A stretch of DNA of 64,000 bases from Batkoa obscura (taxonomy: Eukaryota; Entomophthoromycota; Entomophthoromycetes; Entomophthorales; Batkoaceae): assembly GCA_030770535.1 (NCBI GenBank), contig JASVEC010000006.1, positions 1,674,001 to 1,738,000 on the forward strand. Direction: 5' to 3'. Below, piece after piece: positions 23,037 through 33,301 of this stretch (position 1 is the stretch's first letter; every line of letters begins with the position of its first letter). The notes below the pieces were generated by a model. The model had not been told where the DNA came from. It did no database searches and was given only the letters and a program-made list of their open reading frames with translations. Position numbers and translations under genes: made by a program.

Positions 23037-23798
23037 TCAAATCTTTAAAGTGGGATAAACGACCAAATAAGCAATTGCCCAAAAGAGAAAACCAAAGAAA
23101 ATGCCCGTAATTTTTTCTAATAAAGTATGAAAATAAACAGAAGTTATCATCAATAACCAAAGAAAAATAGTTAATATACTTCTAGCGATATAGATAATAT
23201 ATTTTTGAATTGTTTGAGAAGCTGATAGTGTAGTATTCTGATTTAAATTAAATGTTCTTCTAGTAGGATGATATAATAATCGTCCAAATTCTTCCCATAA
23301 AAATAAGGAAGCATGAATTAATAATAAACAATGACCCGATATTAAATGACCATTTTCAAGTGTAGAAGTGCCCAAAGTTTTACAATCCAATACATTTTTA
23401 ATATTAGAAATAGTACACTTACCACCAGTAAAAAGAAATACTTGATCTCTAAAAGAAGTACCTGAATAAATTCGTTGCGTTAATAAAACCCAATAAATTG
23501 TTGCTGCTAACCATTTTAATAACATTGTTTTTTGAAATTTATTTTGAGAATATTGAATCAAATTTAAACTAAAAAATATTAAACTTGCCCAACCCCATGC
23601 ATTTTTAGCAAATATTTGATTGATTGGATTATTGCTCTTTGTAAACCAATTTTTTTCTTCTTTACCTATGAGTTCGGTAAGGATGGCTAATACTAATGGT
23701 ATGATACCATATAAAAAAAACATAAATAAACGACGGGTTTGAATCTCTTCTGGCTTTGTTATTATAAAAGTACTACTTCGCTTCTTTGTTGTTACCAT
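23037..23798 (-). CDS. FIT/Scs3 family lipid-droplet protein (acyl-CoA diphosphatase-like)
   Basis: Endoplasmic reticulum membrane protein of 253 residues, single exon. FIT2/Scs3 proteins govern lipid-droplet budding and ER phospholipid balance and belong to the lipid phosphatase superfamily. The two family signatures are present with their catalytic histidines: SGHCLLLIHASLFLWEE (His156) and VYFHTLLEKITG (His224). Six hydrophobic segments are visible, beginning at about 25-44, 65-83, 98-110, 155-168, 200-223 and 230-248. An N-terminal basic tail faces the cytosol by expectation. Length fits the family (about 260). Together with the flippase at 17188 and the Osh3-like gene at 45730, it adds a lipid-handling theme, although these are all housekeeping functions. 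Confidence 0.85.
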   Translation of the reverse strand: MVTTKKRSSTFIITKPEEIQTRRLFMFFLYGIIPLVLAILTELIGKEEKNWFTKSNNPINQIFAKNAWGWASLIFFSLNLIQYSQNKFQKTMLLKWLAATIYWVLLTQRIYSGTSFRDQVFLFTGGKCTISNIKNVLDCKTLGTSTLENGHLISGHCLLLIHASLFLWEEFGRLLYHPTRRTFNLNQNTTLSASQTIQKYIIYIARSILTIFLWLLMITSVYFHTLLEKITGIFFGFLFWAIAYLVVYPTLKI

Positions 23799-24720
23799 TT
23801 TCTCTTCTACTTTTGTTATTATAGATTGTATAATAGATTCTGTTTTGTTTTATTAAAAAATTAATAAACTTTACTTTTTATTCTTTATGTTATTTTTTCT
23901 AAAAAGTATGATGTTGGGATGAGATCATTTGGAGCTTTTTTTTCAAGCAGAATCGAAAGTTTCTAAATTGATTGGTGGAAGAAGACGCTTTATTCGTAAG
24001 ATTTTAATTTCCACGGTATCAATTATTTGCTTATAATGAAATTTTCTATTTTATTTAAATAGTCCGAAATAATAAAAATTTATATTATTAATAATATTGC
24101 GTTATTTTGTAAACTATTTTATATTAGTATTAAAAAGTTTAATGTAGAATATTTATTAGTTTTATGTTATTAATCAAATTTCATATCTGAAAAATTAATT
24201 AAATTGATCAAATTGATAATAAATATTAACTTGTTTCAAATTAATTTAAAAGATAGTAAAAAAAGATACACAATTTAGGATAAGTGAAATATACATAGAA
24301 ATTATAACAAAATAAAAATTAAACTATTAAGTTTATAATTACTGAATAAAATGGGTTTTAGTTATATGATTCAACTATAATTTAATAATTTAATAATTTA
24401 ATAATTTAAACTATTATTTTATTGCATTTCTATCCTTTAATCACTTATCCTATAGTCATGATCAATAGAATATATACCTTAGTTATTCTTTAATAAACTT
24501 TAAAGTTATTAAACTCACTCAAAACAATATTTATAAAATAATAACTAAATAAAAAATAATATCACTTTTTAAGTAGCCACTTCTTTAATTTATTTCCCAA
24601 TACATTAACTCATACTATCTTTCAATATATAAAAAAGAAAATTATAACGCTTCAGCCTTTAAAGTAATTAGCTTTTATAATAATCAAAAATTAGAACAAA
24701 AACTTACAATAATTCCAAAC
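23799..24720. other. Spacer between FIT and CSN8-like genes
   Basis: About 920 bp of AT-rich sequence without a supported gene or repeat family member. Confidence 0.6.
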
Positions 24721-25680
24721 TTATTCTTCCCCTTGTAACATTTTAAAATTATGAAATACTTTTTGAATTGGAATAACATGGTCATTATCTTGTTTACATT
24801 TTAATTGATTTTTTCGATCAATTTCATTATGATCTTGAAATTCCGTTAAAAATATTAATTCTTCTTCTTCATCAATACCTTCTCTTTCAATATATTCCGT
24901 CCAACCATATTGTAGAAAGACTAAACAATGATTTTTTATGATTAAAGAATATATTTCTTTTAAAATTAAATGACTTACTATCTTTTGATTCTTTTTGTGA
25001 TAAACCTAATAATGAGCTTGCATGTGATAAACTTATTTTATCAAAAAGAATGGAGATAGAACGTATTAATTTACTTTGAAATTCCACTATTTGAATCAAA
25101 AGTTCATTATCTCAACATCTATAAATAATATGAAAATTTACATAAAAACCTAGTTAATAAACCTTGTAATTCACTTGGCCATTGATCAAAATTAGTTTTA
25201 ATTTCATTAGGTTGAACTCGATTATATTCGGCTACATAAATATTTTCTTCATATTGTAAAATATAAGGAAGGATTTGATTGAGTTTTCCGGTTTCTAAAC
25301 TGAAATGGATTAAAAACAATATTTTAATCGCTTTTGTATGATTCGTTTGGATACGTGAATGTAGGTTTTGGATCTTGATACTATAGAAATAGGTGATGTT
25401 TGTTTAAAAAAGAGTTTACAATATTGATAATATTAGGGTTACCTGTCATTATTCAATAAGTATAAAACTAATAATAATTCATAAATCTTTTTTAATATAG
25501 TTGCATTGTTTTCAAATAGTAATACCTTTTATTATAAGAATGTTTAGTATTGATAAATTTATTATTTCTAATTTTAAACTTTCTTACTTCAAGTTCTAAC
25601 TCTTCAATAGTTTCAATTACTTGGGTTAATTTGGTCGTTTCTACTATCGAATATACATCCTTTAATAAATTAGCATCCAT
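24721..25680 (-). CDS. COP9 signalosome subunit 8-like PCI protein
   Basis: Probable small PCI subunit of the COP9 signalosome, the cullin deneddylase. Five exons (25680-25588, 25525-25443, 25380-25142, 25086-24979, 24920-24721) join in frame to 240 residues. The N-terminal helices (LLKDVY...IEELELEV, then LLLVLYLLNND) and the C-terminal PCI part (DKISLSHASSLLGL... followed by FLQYGWTE) follow the order and spacing of plant CSN8, where the matching parts are DKLELEV, HLLGHIYVHD, STISIHDLALFLGM and VENGWT. The comparison is from memory and by eye. The exon 4 acceptor (AAATAG) was chosen because nearer AG sites lead into stops and because it gives equal spacing to CSN8. The acidic C-terminal tail is extra. 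eIF3k, another small PCI protein, is the main alternative. Confidence 0.6.
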
Positions 25681-25809
25681 TTTGTTAATAATTTAAAAAA
25701 TGAGTTTTGAGTTATGATGTAAACATTTTAAAATCAAAATTTGGCTTGAGTTTTTTTGCATAAAAATATAAAAGTCACAAAAAGTTTTGAGAATTAAGTA
25801 TTAAAAATT

Positions 25810-25893
25810 AAAATATATAAAAATATATAAAAATATATAAAAATATATAAAAATATATAAAAATATATAAAAATATATAAAAATATATAAAAA
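25810..25893. repeat. Decanucleotide tandem repeat (AAAATATATA)n
   Basis: About eight perfect 10 bp units, immediately before a MITE. Confidence 0.9.
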
Positions 25894-25894
25894 A

Positions 25895-26000
25895 TATGAG
25901 GATGTATTTTTTTGTTTAAGAATTTTACTAACAATCTTTCCACTCAAAATAGCGCTTAAAAAGTGGAAAAAGTAATGAAACCAAAAAAAACATCCCCATA
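25895..26000 (-). mobile_element. MITE, 105 bp family
   Basis: From TATGAGGATGTATTTTTTTG to AACATCCCCATA, reverse orientation; complete copy next to the decanucleotide repeat. Confidence 0.85.
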
Positions 26001-26169
26001 TGATTAAATAGATATTTATTTTATTTTTCCATTCGATGTATAGAAGTTTATAATCTCTTTTTTTCAATTTTTAAAAATAAGTTAGCTTCAAAATTTATTT
26101 AATATAAAGCTATTTGATCTTCAAAGCATACTAAAATATACAAAATGATAGTGTTAGACTGCATCTTTA

Positions 26170-26271
26170 TATAGGGATATTTTTTTTAGTTTCATCACTT
26201 TTTCCATTTTTAAGCGCTATGAGCAAAAATATTGCTAGTAAAATTCTTAAACATGAAAATATACCCCCATA
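26170..26271 (+). mobile_element. MITE, 105 bp family
   Basis: From TATAGGGATATTTTTTTTAG to ATATACCCCCATA; short deletion around the GCGCTATTTGAG core. Confidence 0.75.
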
Positions 26272-26398
26272 TACTATTTTTATTTTATTATATTATTAAA
26301 TGAATATTGAATTAATCAATAAAATAGTAAATTTAGTAAGAATTAAGCTTTTTGATATTTTAAATTTAAAAAAATTCTTTTAAAAAACTTATTAGTTA

Positions 26399-26862
26399 TG
26401 TGAAATGTTGGTTTATTAGCTCTCAGATTGATTATAACATAACAATCACTTAAGTTGTTGTGTTCTCAAGTTCAAACACAATCAAGTCAGAGTCCCTTAT
26501 TTTGATTTATTGCGAGAATTACCAACTTCATGTTGCAAAGAATCTTATCCTTTCGTTTTGATATCCATACTTATTGGAGTATAAAAGAGATCCTTCAACA
26601 TGATAACTCGAAGGTTTTTAACTGAATTACTCCCTGATATCATACTATTAATAAAGCCACTAAGTCTTTCTAACAACATCTTATGTAGATTTTACAGTAG
26701 TATCTTCTATTATATTTGTTTTACATAGTTCGTAACTTATTACGTATTATTCTTATTAACTTAAGTCTATCTTAGTTATATAAACTAAGACCATTCGACT
26801 CAAGGGTAGTTAATCAAGCAAGAGCTGCTTTTAACTCCTACCACTGAGTACCAACTTTCACA
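26399..26862 (+). repeat. LTR-like repeat, copy 3
   Basis: A 464 bp unit with TGTGAAA and TTTCACA ends and a TATAAAAG box near 26581 on the plus strand. Very similar to the unit at 35897. Its right side abuts a MITE fragment. Fossil solo LTR by appearance. Confidence 0.65.
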
Positions 26863-26915
26863 GTAGTATTTAAAAAATGGAAAAAAATAATGAAATTAAA
26901 AAAAACATCTATATA
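26863..26915 (-). mobile_element. MITE fragment next to LTR-like copy 3
   Basis: AGTATTTAAAAAATGG followed by an A-rich end CATCTATATA corresponds to the right half of a reverse-orientation MITE; the left half is not found on the other side of the LTR-like unit. Confidence 0.55.
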
Positions 26916-26997
26916 TATTATTATTATTGTTAAAAAAAGTTTTTTAAAATATTTATAAAAAGCTATTAACACTTTTTTTAAAAAATTTAAAATTTAT

Positions 26998-27096
26998 TTT
27001 GAGGATGTTTTGGTTTCATCACTTTTTCCATTTTTTGAGCGCTATTTAAGCAAAAAGATTGTTAGTAAAATTCTTAAACACAAATACACCCCCATA
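26998..27096 (+). mobile_element. MITE, 105 bp family
   Basis: TTTGAGGATGTTTTGGTTTC to ATACACCCCCATA; slightly shortened T tract near the left end. Confidence 0.75.
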
Positions 27097-27284
27097 TATT
27101 TTTTTTAATCAAGATTATTTTAAAATCACTGAAAACTAAAAAAATAAATATTAACTATAGATTTTTTAATAATAAAATCTCATTAAACAAAATTTTTATA
27201 GTATATTATTTAAATCATATTTTACAAAATTACTTATAATAATTACTTATATTAATTTATACATTATTGTATACTAGATTCTTA

Positions 27285-27479
27285 TTATAATTTTCTAAAA
27301 TTGTTAAGGTACTTCTGCTTTTTAATAAAGAATCTATTTTTATAGAATTTTAAACAGTTTTAAAATATAAAAATATTTAAAAAATTGAGTTTTATTTTAA
27401 TACCATTTTATTAGTTACTCTATCCAGAATTTAATTTAAAAATTGGATAAAAAAATGAAACCAGTTTGGACATCCCCAC
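27285..27479. mobile_element. Right-end fragment of the larger TGGGGATGT-end family
   Basis: The sequence from TTTAATAAAGAATC to GAAACCAGTTTGGACATCC closely follows the right ends at 2010 and 36888. The left partner is not identified. Confidence 0.55.
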
Positions 27480-27982
27480 TAACATTAAGTCTTTTAAGCT
27501 GTTCAACTTAAATATTTAAAATTTTATTACAATTAATAAACTATTCAGATCATCAGCCTTTTAAACGAAAAAAACACAACTTTTTTAGTGATATTTCTAA
27601 ATAACAAAACCTAACCTTTTTTCCTTGGTTCACTTAACATTAATAAACATCAAACGTCTATTCATATCAAATGTTTTTTATTGCTTTTTGAGTTTTAAAC
27701 TTTGTATATCATTTACCGTTTATTTAAAGCAAACAATAATTTACAAAAGATAATCAATCATACCTGGTATTATCTTAAATAAATCTAAAAAAACTTCAGG
27801 GGTTCCGGAGGTTTCAATCTCTTTGTTTGATAACTTGATTTTCATATTATCAAAACGCTTGTATGTGTAATACTCTCAAGATTTTTTGGAAAAAAAGTAA
27901 TTATTAATATAAACATAACATACTGTTAGTTTCAATAGTTTTATGAAAAATTATACAAGAATATTAAGCCTTTATTTACTAA

Positions 27983-28573
27983 TCATTTAAATATAGGGTC
28001 TAAGTTGATATCCAGTGTATTATAAAGCTCCATATTTTGTGTAGTAGAATATGGCTTTGGTGAAGGTTTATTCCTTTTCTTTATATTTTGCCTAGGTTTA
28101 TATTTATAATTAGGATATTTTGTTTTGTGCATGGATTTCTCGGCTTCAGCCATCTCCAAGTATTTTTGTTTAACCTCAAAGCCTTCGTGTTTCCACATTC
28201 TGCCAATGATCTGTGATATTTTTTTATTGTCGACCATTTTGTTTGTACTACTTATCTCCTTATGTTTATCTTTCCTATAAAGTATAAATGCATTTGCAGG
28301 TCTAGGTATTTTGTCAATATCATCTTTTTTAGATAATGTTCTACTTTCGCTTGAGCTATCTTCGTCTTTTCTAATAATTATCTTCTCTGCAAATGACTTT
28401 GAAATTAATAAAGGATAGTGACCTTCTGGGATAAAAAAACAATCTTTCTGGTTTAAAGAAAATTCATCTTTTAAAGGCTCCATTCTGATACCATCGCCAT
28501 TTTCAATGAGGTAGTCAAACTTACTTTCGTCCAAAAAAAGCAGGTGCTCATTTAACCTTAAAGGGCTATGCAT
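27983..28573 (-). CDS. HMG-box transcription factor of the MATA/SexM type
   Basis: Nuclear DNA-binding protein of 196 residues, single exon from ATG. One HMG box at about 89-160 reads IPRPANAFILYR, then NKKISQIIGRMWKHE and YKYKPRQ, the sequence-specific mating-type class (MATA_HMG; SexM/SexP of Mucoromycota, MAT1-2 and Matalpha relatives) rather than the architectural class. The N-terminal 88 residues are acidic and unique; the tail is basic then low in complexity. In Mucoromycota sex loci the HMG gene is flanked by a triose-phosphate transporter and an RNA helicase; neither is here, so mating-type identity is not established, and early-diverging fungi often have many such HMG genes. A 208 bp tandem duplication lies just upstream. 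Confidence 0.85.
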   Translation of the reverse strand: MHSPLRLNEHLLFLDESKFDYLIENGDGIRMEPLKDEFSLNQKDCFFIPEGHYPLLISKSFAEKIIIRKDEDSSSESRTLSKKDDIDKIPRPANAFILYRKDKHKEISSTNKMVDNKKISQIIGRMWKHEGFEVKQKYLEMAEAEKSMHKTKYPNYKYKPRQNIKKRNKPSPKPYSTTQNMELYNTLDINLDPIFK

Positions 28574-28699
28574 TTCAGTTGTATGTTGATTGTTAGTATA
28601 ACGTTAAGGTTGATTGGTGGCTAATTATTTTTAATTTACCCTGTTTAGGTTCTTTTCCTAATACTTACTCTTTAAAATTGAAACAAAAGTAATCAAGTA

Positions 28700-29133
28700 A
28701 CACAGTTATTTGTAAGATAAGCTTTGCCACAGAATTTTAAACTGGTACTAGCATGAACAATGGAACATCAATATAAGGAACATAAGTTATTTAATGCATC
28801 ATTTAGGTGGTTTGTATAAAATCATATGTTAAACCCTTTACCGATATAGGTTAAATATTTTTTAATTTAAGTTAGATTTCCTCAATAATTCTAGCCCATT
28901 GTTAGATACACAGCTATTTGTAAAATAAGCTTTGCCACAAAATTTTAAACTTGTACTAGCATGAATAATGGAACGTCAATATAAGGAATATAAGCTATTG
29001 AATGCATCATTTAGGTGATTTGTATAAAAATCATATGTTTAAACCCTTTACCGATATAGGTTAAATCTTTTTAATTAAAATCTTTTAATACAAGTTAAAT
29101 TTGGCCAATAATCTTAGGCTGTTATTAGTTAAA
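28700..29133. repeat. 208 bp direct tandem duplication upstream of the HMG gene
   Basis: Units 28700-28907 and 28908-29133 are about 90 percent identical by eye. Both contain AAGCTTTGCCACA, GTACTAGCATGAA, GCATCATTTAGGTG and ACCCTTTACCGATATAGG. The first copy begins about 125 bp upstream of the HMG start codon, which is divergent to it, so the repeat may be in the promoter region. Confidence 0.85.
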
Positions 29134-29394
29134 ATTTCCTTTGATTTGAGGAAAATATATAATAGGATTAATTTTTATTAGCTAAAAAATAGAATAAAAA
29201 AGGGGTCAATTAACTGGTAAAGGAGCATGCAGGCGTACAGTAAGTAAAAAATAATAGACCAAATAAATACCGATTGCTTAGTATTTGGTATGTATTTAGG
29301 CTATTAAAAATGACTCGGCTTTAGTAGCAGCTTCTTTGAGGATTTAGGCAATGGTAGGATATTCCACAACACATATATTAATAAGTAAAATAAA

Positions 29395-29665
29395 CTACTA
29401 AAATATAATACCTATTAAATTCTAAAAAGTTCAATTAGTTATTACAAATAAAACAAAAATGCTTACTAAATCCTATAAAACTTTATTAGTTGTAAAAAAA
29501 TATTACAATGAAATGTCTATTAAACTCTAAAAAGCATTATTAGTTATAACGAACAATAAATAATACATAAATTACAAAAAACCTTATTAGTTATGATAAA
29601 TAATAAAAAACTAATTATTAAAATACATCAAAAAAGAAAGTGATACTAAACATTAAAAAGTATTA
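29395..29665. repeat. Degenerate minisatellite, about 55-70 bp unit
   Basis: Four to five loose repeats of a unit containing TATTAAACTCTAAAAAG followed by TTATTAGTTATAA, ending at the left end of the 29666 element. Confidence 0.6.
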
Positions 29666-30265
29666 TATGGGAATGTTCGAATTGTTTTATTTTTTATCCA
29701 ATTTTCAAAGTTTTATATTTTAAAAACTTTGCTTAAAATTCTATAAAAATTAATTCTTTATTAAAAAGCAAAAGTACTTGACAGTTTTAAATTATTTGTT
29801 ATAATTTATATTATAAGTTAGCAGAATTTTTACTAAATTTATAGAAATTGCCATATTAGCAAGGACTTTACTAATATAACTCATATATTAATATCAATTA
29901 AAGTTGTGATATATAAACAAATATTTATTACTGACTGTTTTATAGCTAACGTTTCAGATTTGCTATCAAATAAATGAATTATTTTAATGTTATGATTATA
30001 TTACTAATATATTACCAAGTTAATAAATAGCTGCATGGGAGGGAATAGTTAGCTTTAAAACTATAATTAACCACTTTTATGTAATACAAGCAATATAATA
30101 ATAATTTTTATTTATTATTACAATTACTTGCTTTTAACTATTTATTAATTTAATTATTAATAGCTTAAGTAATATTAAAATTTAATAGTTGATTTTTACT
30201 ATTTAATAAAATATTTATTTGCTTAATAGATTTTAATTTTTTTAAATTTTGTTATTTTTATAAAA

Positions 30266-30371
30266 TAAGGGGGGTGTCTTTTTTGGCTTCATCACTTTTT
30301 CCATATTTTAAGCGCTATTTGAGCGGAAAAATTGTTAGTAAAATTCTTAAACACAAAAATACATCCTCATG
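30266..30371 (+). mobile_element. MITE, 105 bp family, nested
   Basis: From TAAGGGGGGTGTCTTTTTTG to AATACATCCTCATG, in good condition. Confidence 0.8.
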
Positions 30372-30440
30372 AGCTAAGGTTGATTTTTTAATTTTTACAG
30401 ATTTTATAACTTTAATTAAAATGATATCTTTTTTTTCAAC

Positions 30441-30891
30441 TTATCAGCTCTCAGATTGATTATAACATAACAATCACTTAAGTTGTTGTGTTCTCAATTT
30501 CAAACACAATCAATTTAGAGTTCCTTATTTTGATTTGTTGCGAGAATTACTAACTTCACATTGCAAACAATATTACCTTCTCGTTTTGATATCCATACTT
30601 GTTGGAGTATAAAAGAGATTCTTCAATATGATAACTCGAAGGTTTTTAACTGAATTACTCCCTGATATCGTACCATTAATAAAGCCACTAAGTCTTTCTG
30701 ACAATAATCTTACGTAGATTTTACAGTAGTATCTTCTATTATATTTGTTTTACATAGTTCGTAACTTATTACATATCATTCTTATTAACTTAAGTCTATC
30801 TTAGTTATATAAACTAAGACCATTCGACTCAAGGGTAGTTAATCAACCAAGAGCTGCTTTTAACTCCAACCACTGGGTACCAACTTTCACA
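30441..30891 (+). repeat. LTR-like repeat, copy 4 (left tip missing)
   Basis: About 450 bp matching copies 3 and 7, with the right end CAACTTTCACA; the extreme left end is not present. Nested in the 29666 element. Fossil. Confidence 0.6.
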
Positions 30892-31188
30892 AAACCTTAT
30901 TATTATTAAATTCAATAATTTTTTTTAATTAGTTTAATTGTATTTTTCATAATTTTTTTAAATAAATTTGAAAATATGTTCAGTTAAATTTAAAAAGAGC
31001 TTAAATAATAATAATAAATTACAAAATATTGTTTTATCAGTTTTATAATTAATAATATAATGATTATTTAAATTGTTTATAAAACTAATTACAGTTTTAT
31101 AATTAATTTAACTATAATTTATATAGTAAATTTAATTAGCTTTAGGTGATTTTGCTATTAAAAGTTATTATGTTTTTAAATTCAAGTA

Positions 31189-31591
31189 TGTGAAAGTTGA
31201 TACCCAGTGGTTGGAGTTAAAAGCTACTCTTGCTTAATTAACTTGCCTTGAGTCGAACGGTCTTAGTTTATGTAACTAAGATAGACTTAAATTAATAAGA
31301 ATAGTATGCAATAGGCTTTACGAAAACCGGTGCTCAGTAGTAGAAGTTAAAAGCTACTTTTGCTTAATTAACTTGCCTTGAGTTATCATATTGAAGAATC
31401 TCTTTTATACTCCAACAAGTATGGATATCAAAATGAGAAGGTAATATTGTTTGCAATATGAAGTTATAAATTCTCGCAGCAAATCAAAATAAGGGACTCT
31501 GACTTGATTGTGTTTGAACTTGAGAACACAACAACTTAAGTGATTGTTATGTTATAATCAATCTGAGAGCTAAATAAAGCAATATTTCACA
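31189..31591 (-). repeat. LTR-like repeat, copy 5, rearranged
   Basis: A unit of the same family in the opposite orientation, with both TGTGAAA and TTTCACA ends present but internally rearranged relative to the others. It forms an inverted pair with copy 4 across about 300 bp. Confidence 0.6.
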
Positions 31592-31594
31592 GGT

Positions 31595-32024
31595 ATAATT
31601 AATTTAGTTTTTTATTTAGATTGCTATAAAAAATTTTACTACTTAATTATAAAAAACGTTATTTTTGTATTTTAATGTCTATATTTAGTAATTATAATAA
31701 AAAATACCTATTATTATATTTCTTATATATAACTACTTAGCTAGAATACAAAAAAAATTTTAATACAATAACTTAAGGCTTTTTTATTAAATTGTTTTTT
31801 GATATTATACCTTTTAATAAAGCCATTAAATCTTATAATATTTTACATAAATTTTATAATAATATCTTTTATTTTATTTATTATATATAGTTTATATCTT
31901 ATTATACAATATTTTTATTAATTTAAGTCTATCTTAGTTATATAAACTAAGACTTTTTAATTTACATCTAGTTAATTAAGCAAAAACTGCTTTTAATTTT
32001 AATTATTAAATATTAACTTTCACA
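31595..32024 (+). repeat. Old LTR-like copy with strong C-to-T / G-to-A bias
   Basis: About 430 bp alignable by eye to copy 2 and ending TTAACTTTCACA. Most differences from the other copies replace G or C with A or T. This looks like an older, heavily AT-mutated fossil of the same family, possibly by a RIP-like or deamination process. Confidence 0.5.
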
Positions 32025-33025
32025 TTATTATTAATAAACTTTAATAGTATATCTTTTTTATTTTATTTTATTATAAAATGTTACAAACTCTGAGATATCA
32101 TAAATAGCTATTAAAATTAATGTAAATGAAATACAACGTTTATATTATATGTTTTTCCTTATTATGTTAAAAGAAAAAAAAATTACTTTAAAGTTTAGCT
32201 ATAAAAGCTTAGATTTTGTTTTTATTTTAATAAAAAATAAAATAAAATAACTATATATATTATAGATTCAATGAAGTTATTTTAAACATTTAATAAAAAC
32301 AATATAAAGCATATAAAGCATATAATTAAAAAAATCAATTATTTAAAAAAATAAGATGATTAAAACAGGTCTTTTAAGTTAAATTTTTTTATTTAACTTT
32401 AAGCTTTTTAAATTTAACTAATTATACATTAAGGGTTTAATTTAAAAACTTAAAATCAGAATTAATTTTTAGATAAATTTTGAAGCCAATTCAGACATTT
32501 GTATAATTTAATTTGGTAAATCTTTATTTTTATATTTTATTGACTTTACTATTGGTTCAATTTAAATGTGGATTAGAGATCATTAATTTTGCATCTACTG
32601 GATTTAGCCATAATAACTTTTTTTATTTTCATGTTTACTAGGTGCAAAGTCAAAGATTCTTAATCTATATTTAAATCAAAGCAGTAGTAGCATACTTTAG
32701 TTTTAAAAGAACGCTGACATTCTAGAATAATTTTTAGAAAAAATTAAATCAGTTAAGGTTAACTATTCTTTACTCAAAATTAGCTCTTGCTATCTTAAAT
32801 TGAAACAACAAGTATGCTTTAAAGCTACTTACTTTAGGAACCAAATGCAGCTTTTAATATGGTATCTTATGGTATTATATATCCTTTTGCTACTCCATAT
32901 AATTGAAATATAGTATAGTCCTTTATAAGTCTAATGATATTGTTATTATACAGGTTACGGTATCAAGGCAATTTTTCTATAAGTGCTTAAAATAAAATAA
33001 AATAAAATAAAAACTAAAAGATCAA

Positions 33026-33126
33026 ATGGGGGTGTTTTCTTTGATTTCATTGTTTTTTCCATTTAAATGCTATTTGAGTGAAAAAACTGTTAGTAAAATT
33101 CTTAAACAAAAAAATATATCCTCAAA
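33026..33126 (+). mobile_element. MITE, 105 bp family
   Basis: AAATGGGGGTGTTTTCTTTG to ATATATCCTCAAA; lies about 175 bp beyond the stop codon of the receptor gene. Confidence 0.75.
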
Positions 33127-33301
33127 CGAAGGAATCGATTATACATTTGTAATTTTCAATAAATTAATTAAATCAAAACAAAATAGTTGAACAACAGTTC
33201 AGAGCATTTACTAGTCTATTCTATATCCCTAAAGGAATAATAAAAATAAAAAAGCATGTAGATAACTTTGATCAGCCTTATATTAATAATTTATTTAAAA
33301 T

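Larger units (their letters stand above)
25681..27982. other. Repeat-rich spacer
   Basis: Start of a repeat-rich zone: a decanucleotide tandem repeat, four MITEs or pieces, an LTR-like copy and a right end of the larger transposon family, all listed. No coding region supported. Confidence 0.75.
29666..32505. mobile_element. Composite DNA transposon relic (TGGGGATGT-end family), 2.8 kb
   Basis: The left end reads TATGGGAATGTTCGAATTG and the right end GAAGCCAATTCAGACATTTG, matching inverted ends of the 493-2010 element. Internal blocks such as ATTATTTTAATGTTA and TAACTTTAATTAAAAT are shared with it in order. A MITE (30266) and LTR-like units (30441, 31189, about 31595) are nested within. No transposase seen. 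Confidence 0.55.
28574..33301. other. 4.7 kb repeat-rich spacer
   Basis: No supported gene. Contents are a 208 bp direct repeat, a degenerate minisatellite, a 2.8 kb composite transposon relic with nested LTR-like copies and MITEs, and AT-rich filler from about 32510 to 33020. Confidence 0.75.

Noticed and set aside
25801-26067. 88-codon minus-strand frame
   Set aside because: Made of a decanucleotide tandem repeat plus a MITE; translation is a Tyr/Ile/Phe repeat.
27983-28573. Calling this the mating-type locus
   Set aside because: Only the HMG gene is present; the typical flanking genes are missing and such HMG genes can be numerous.
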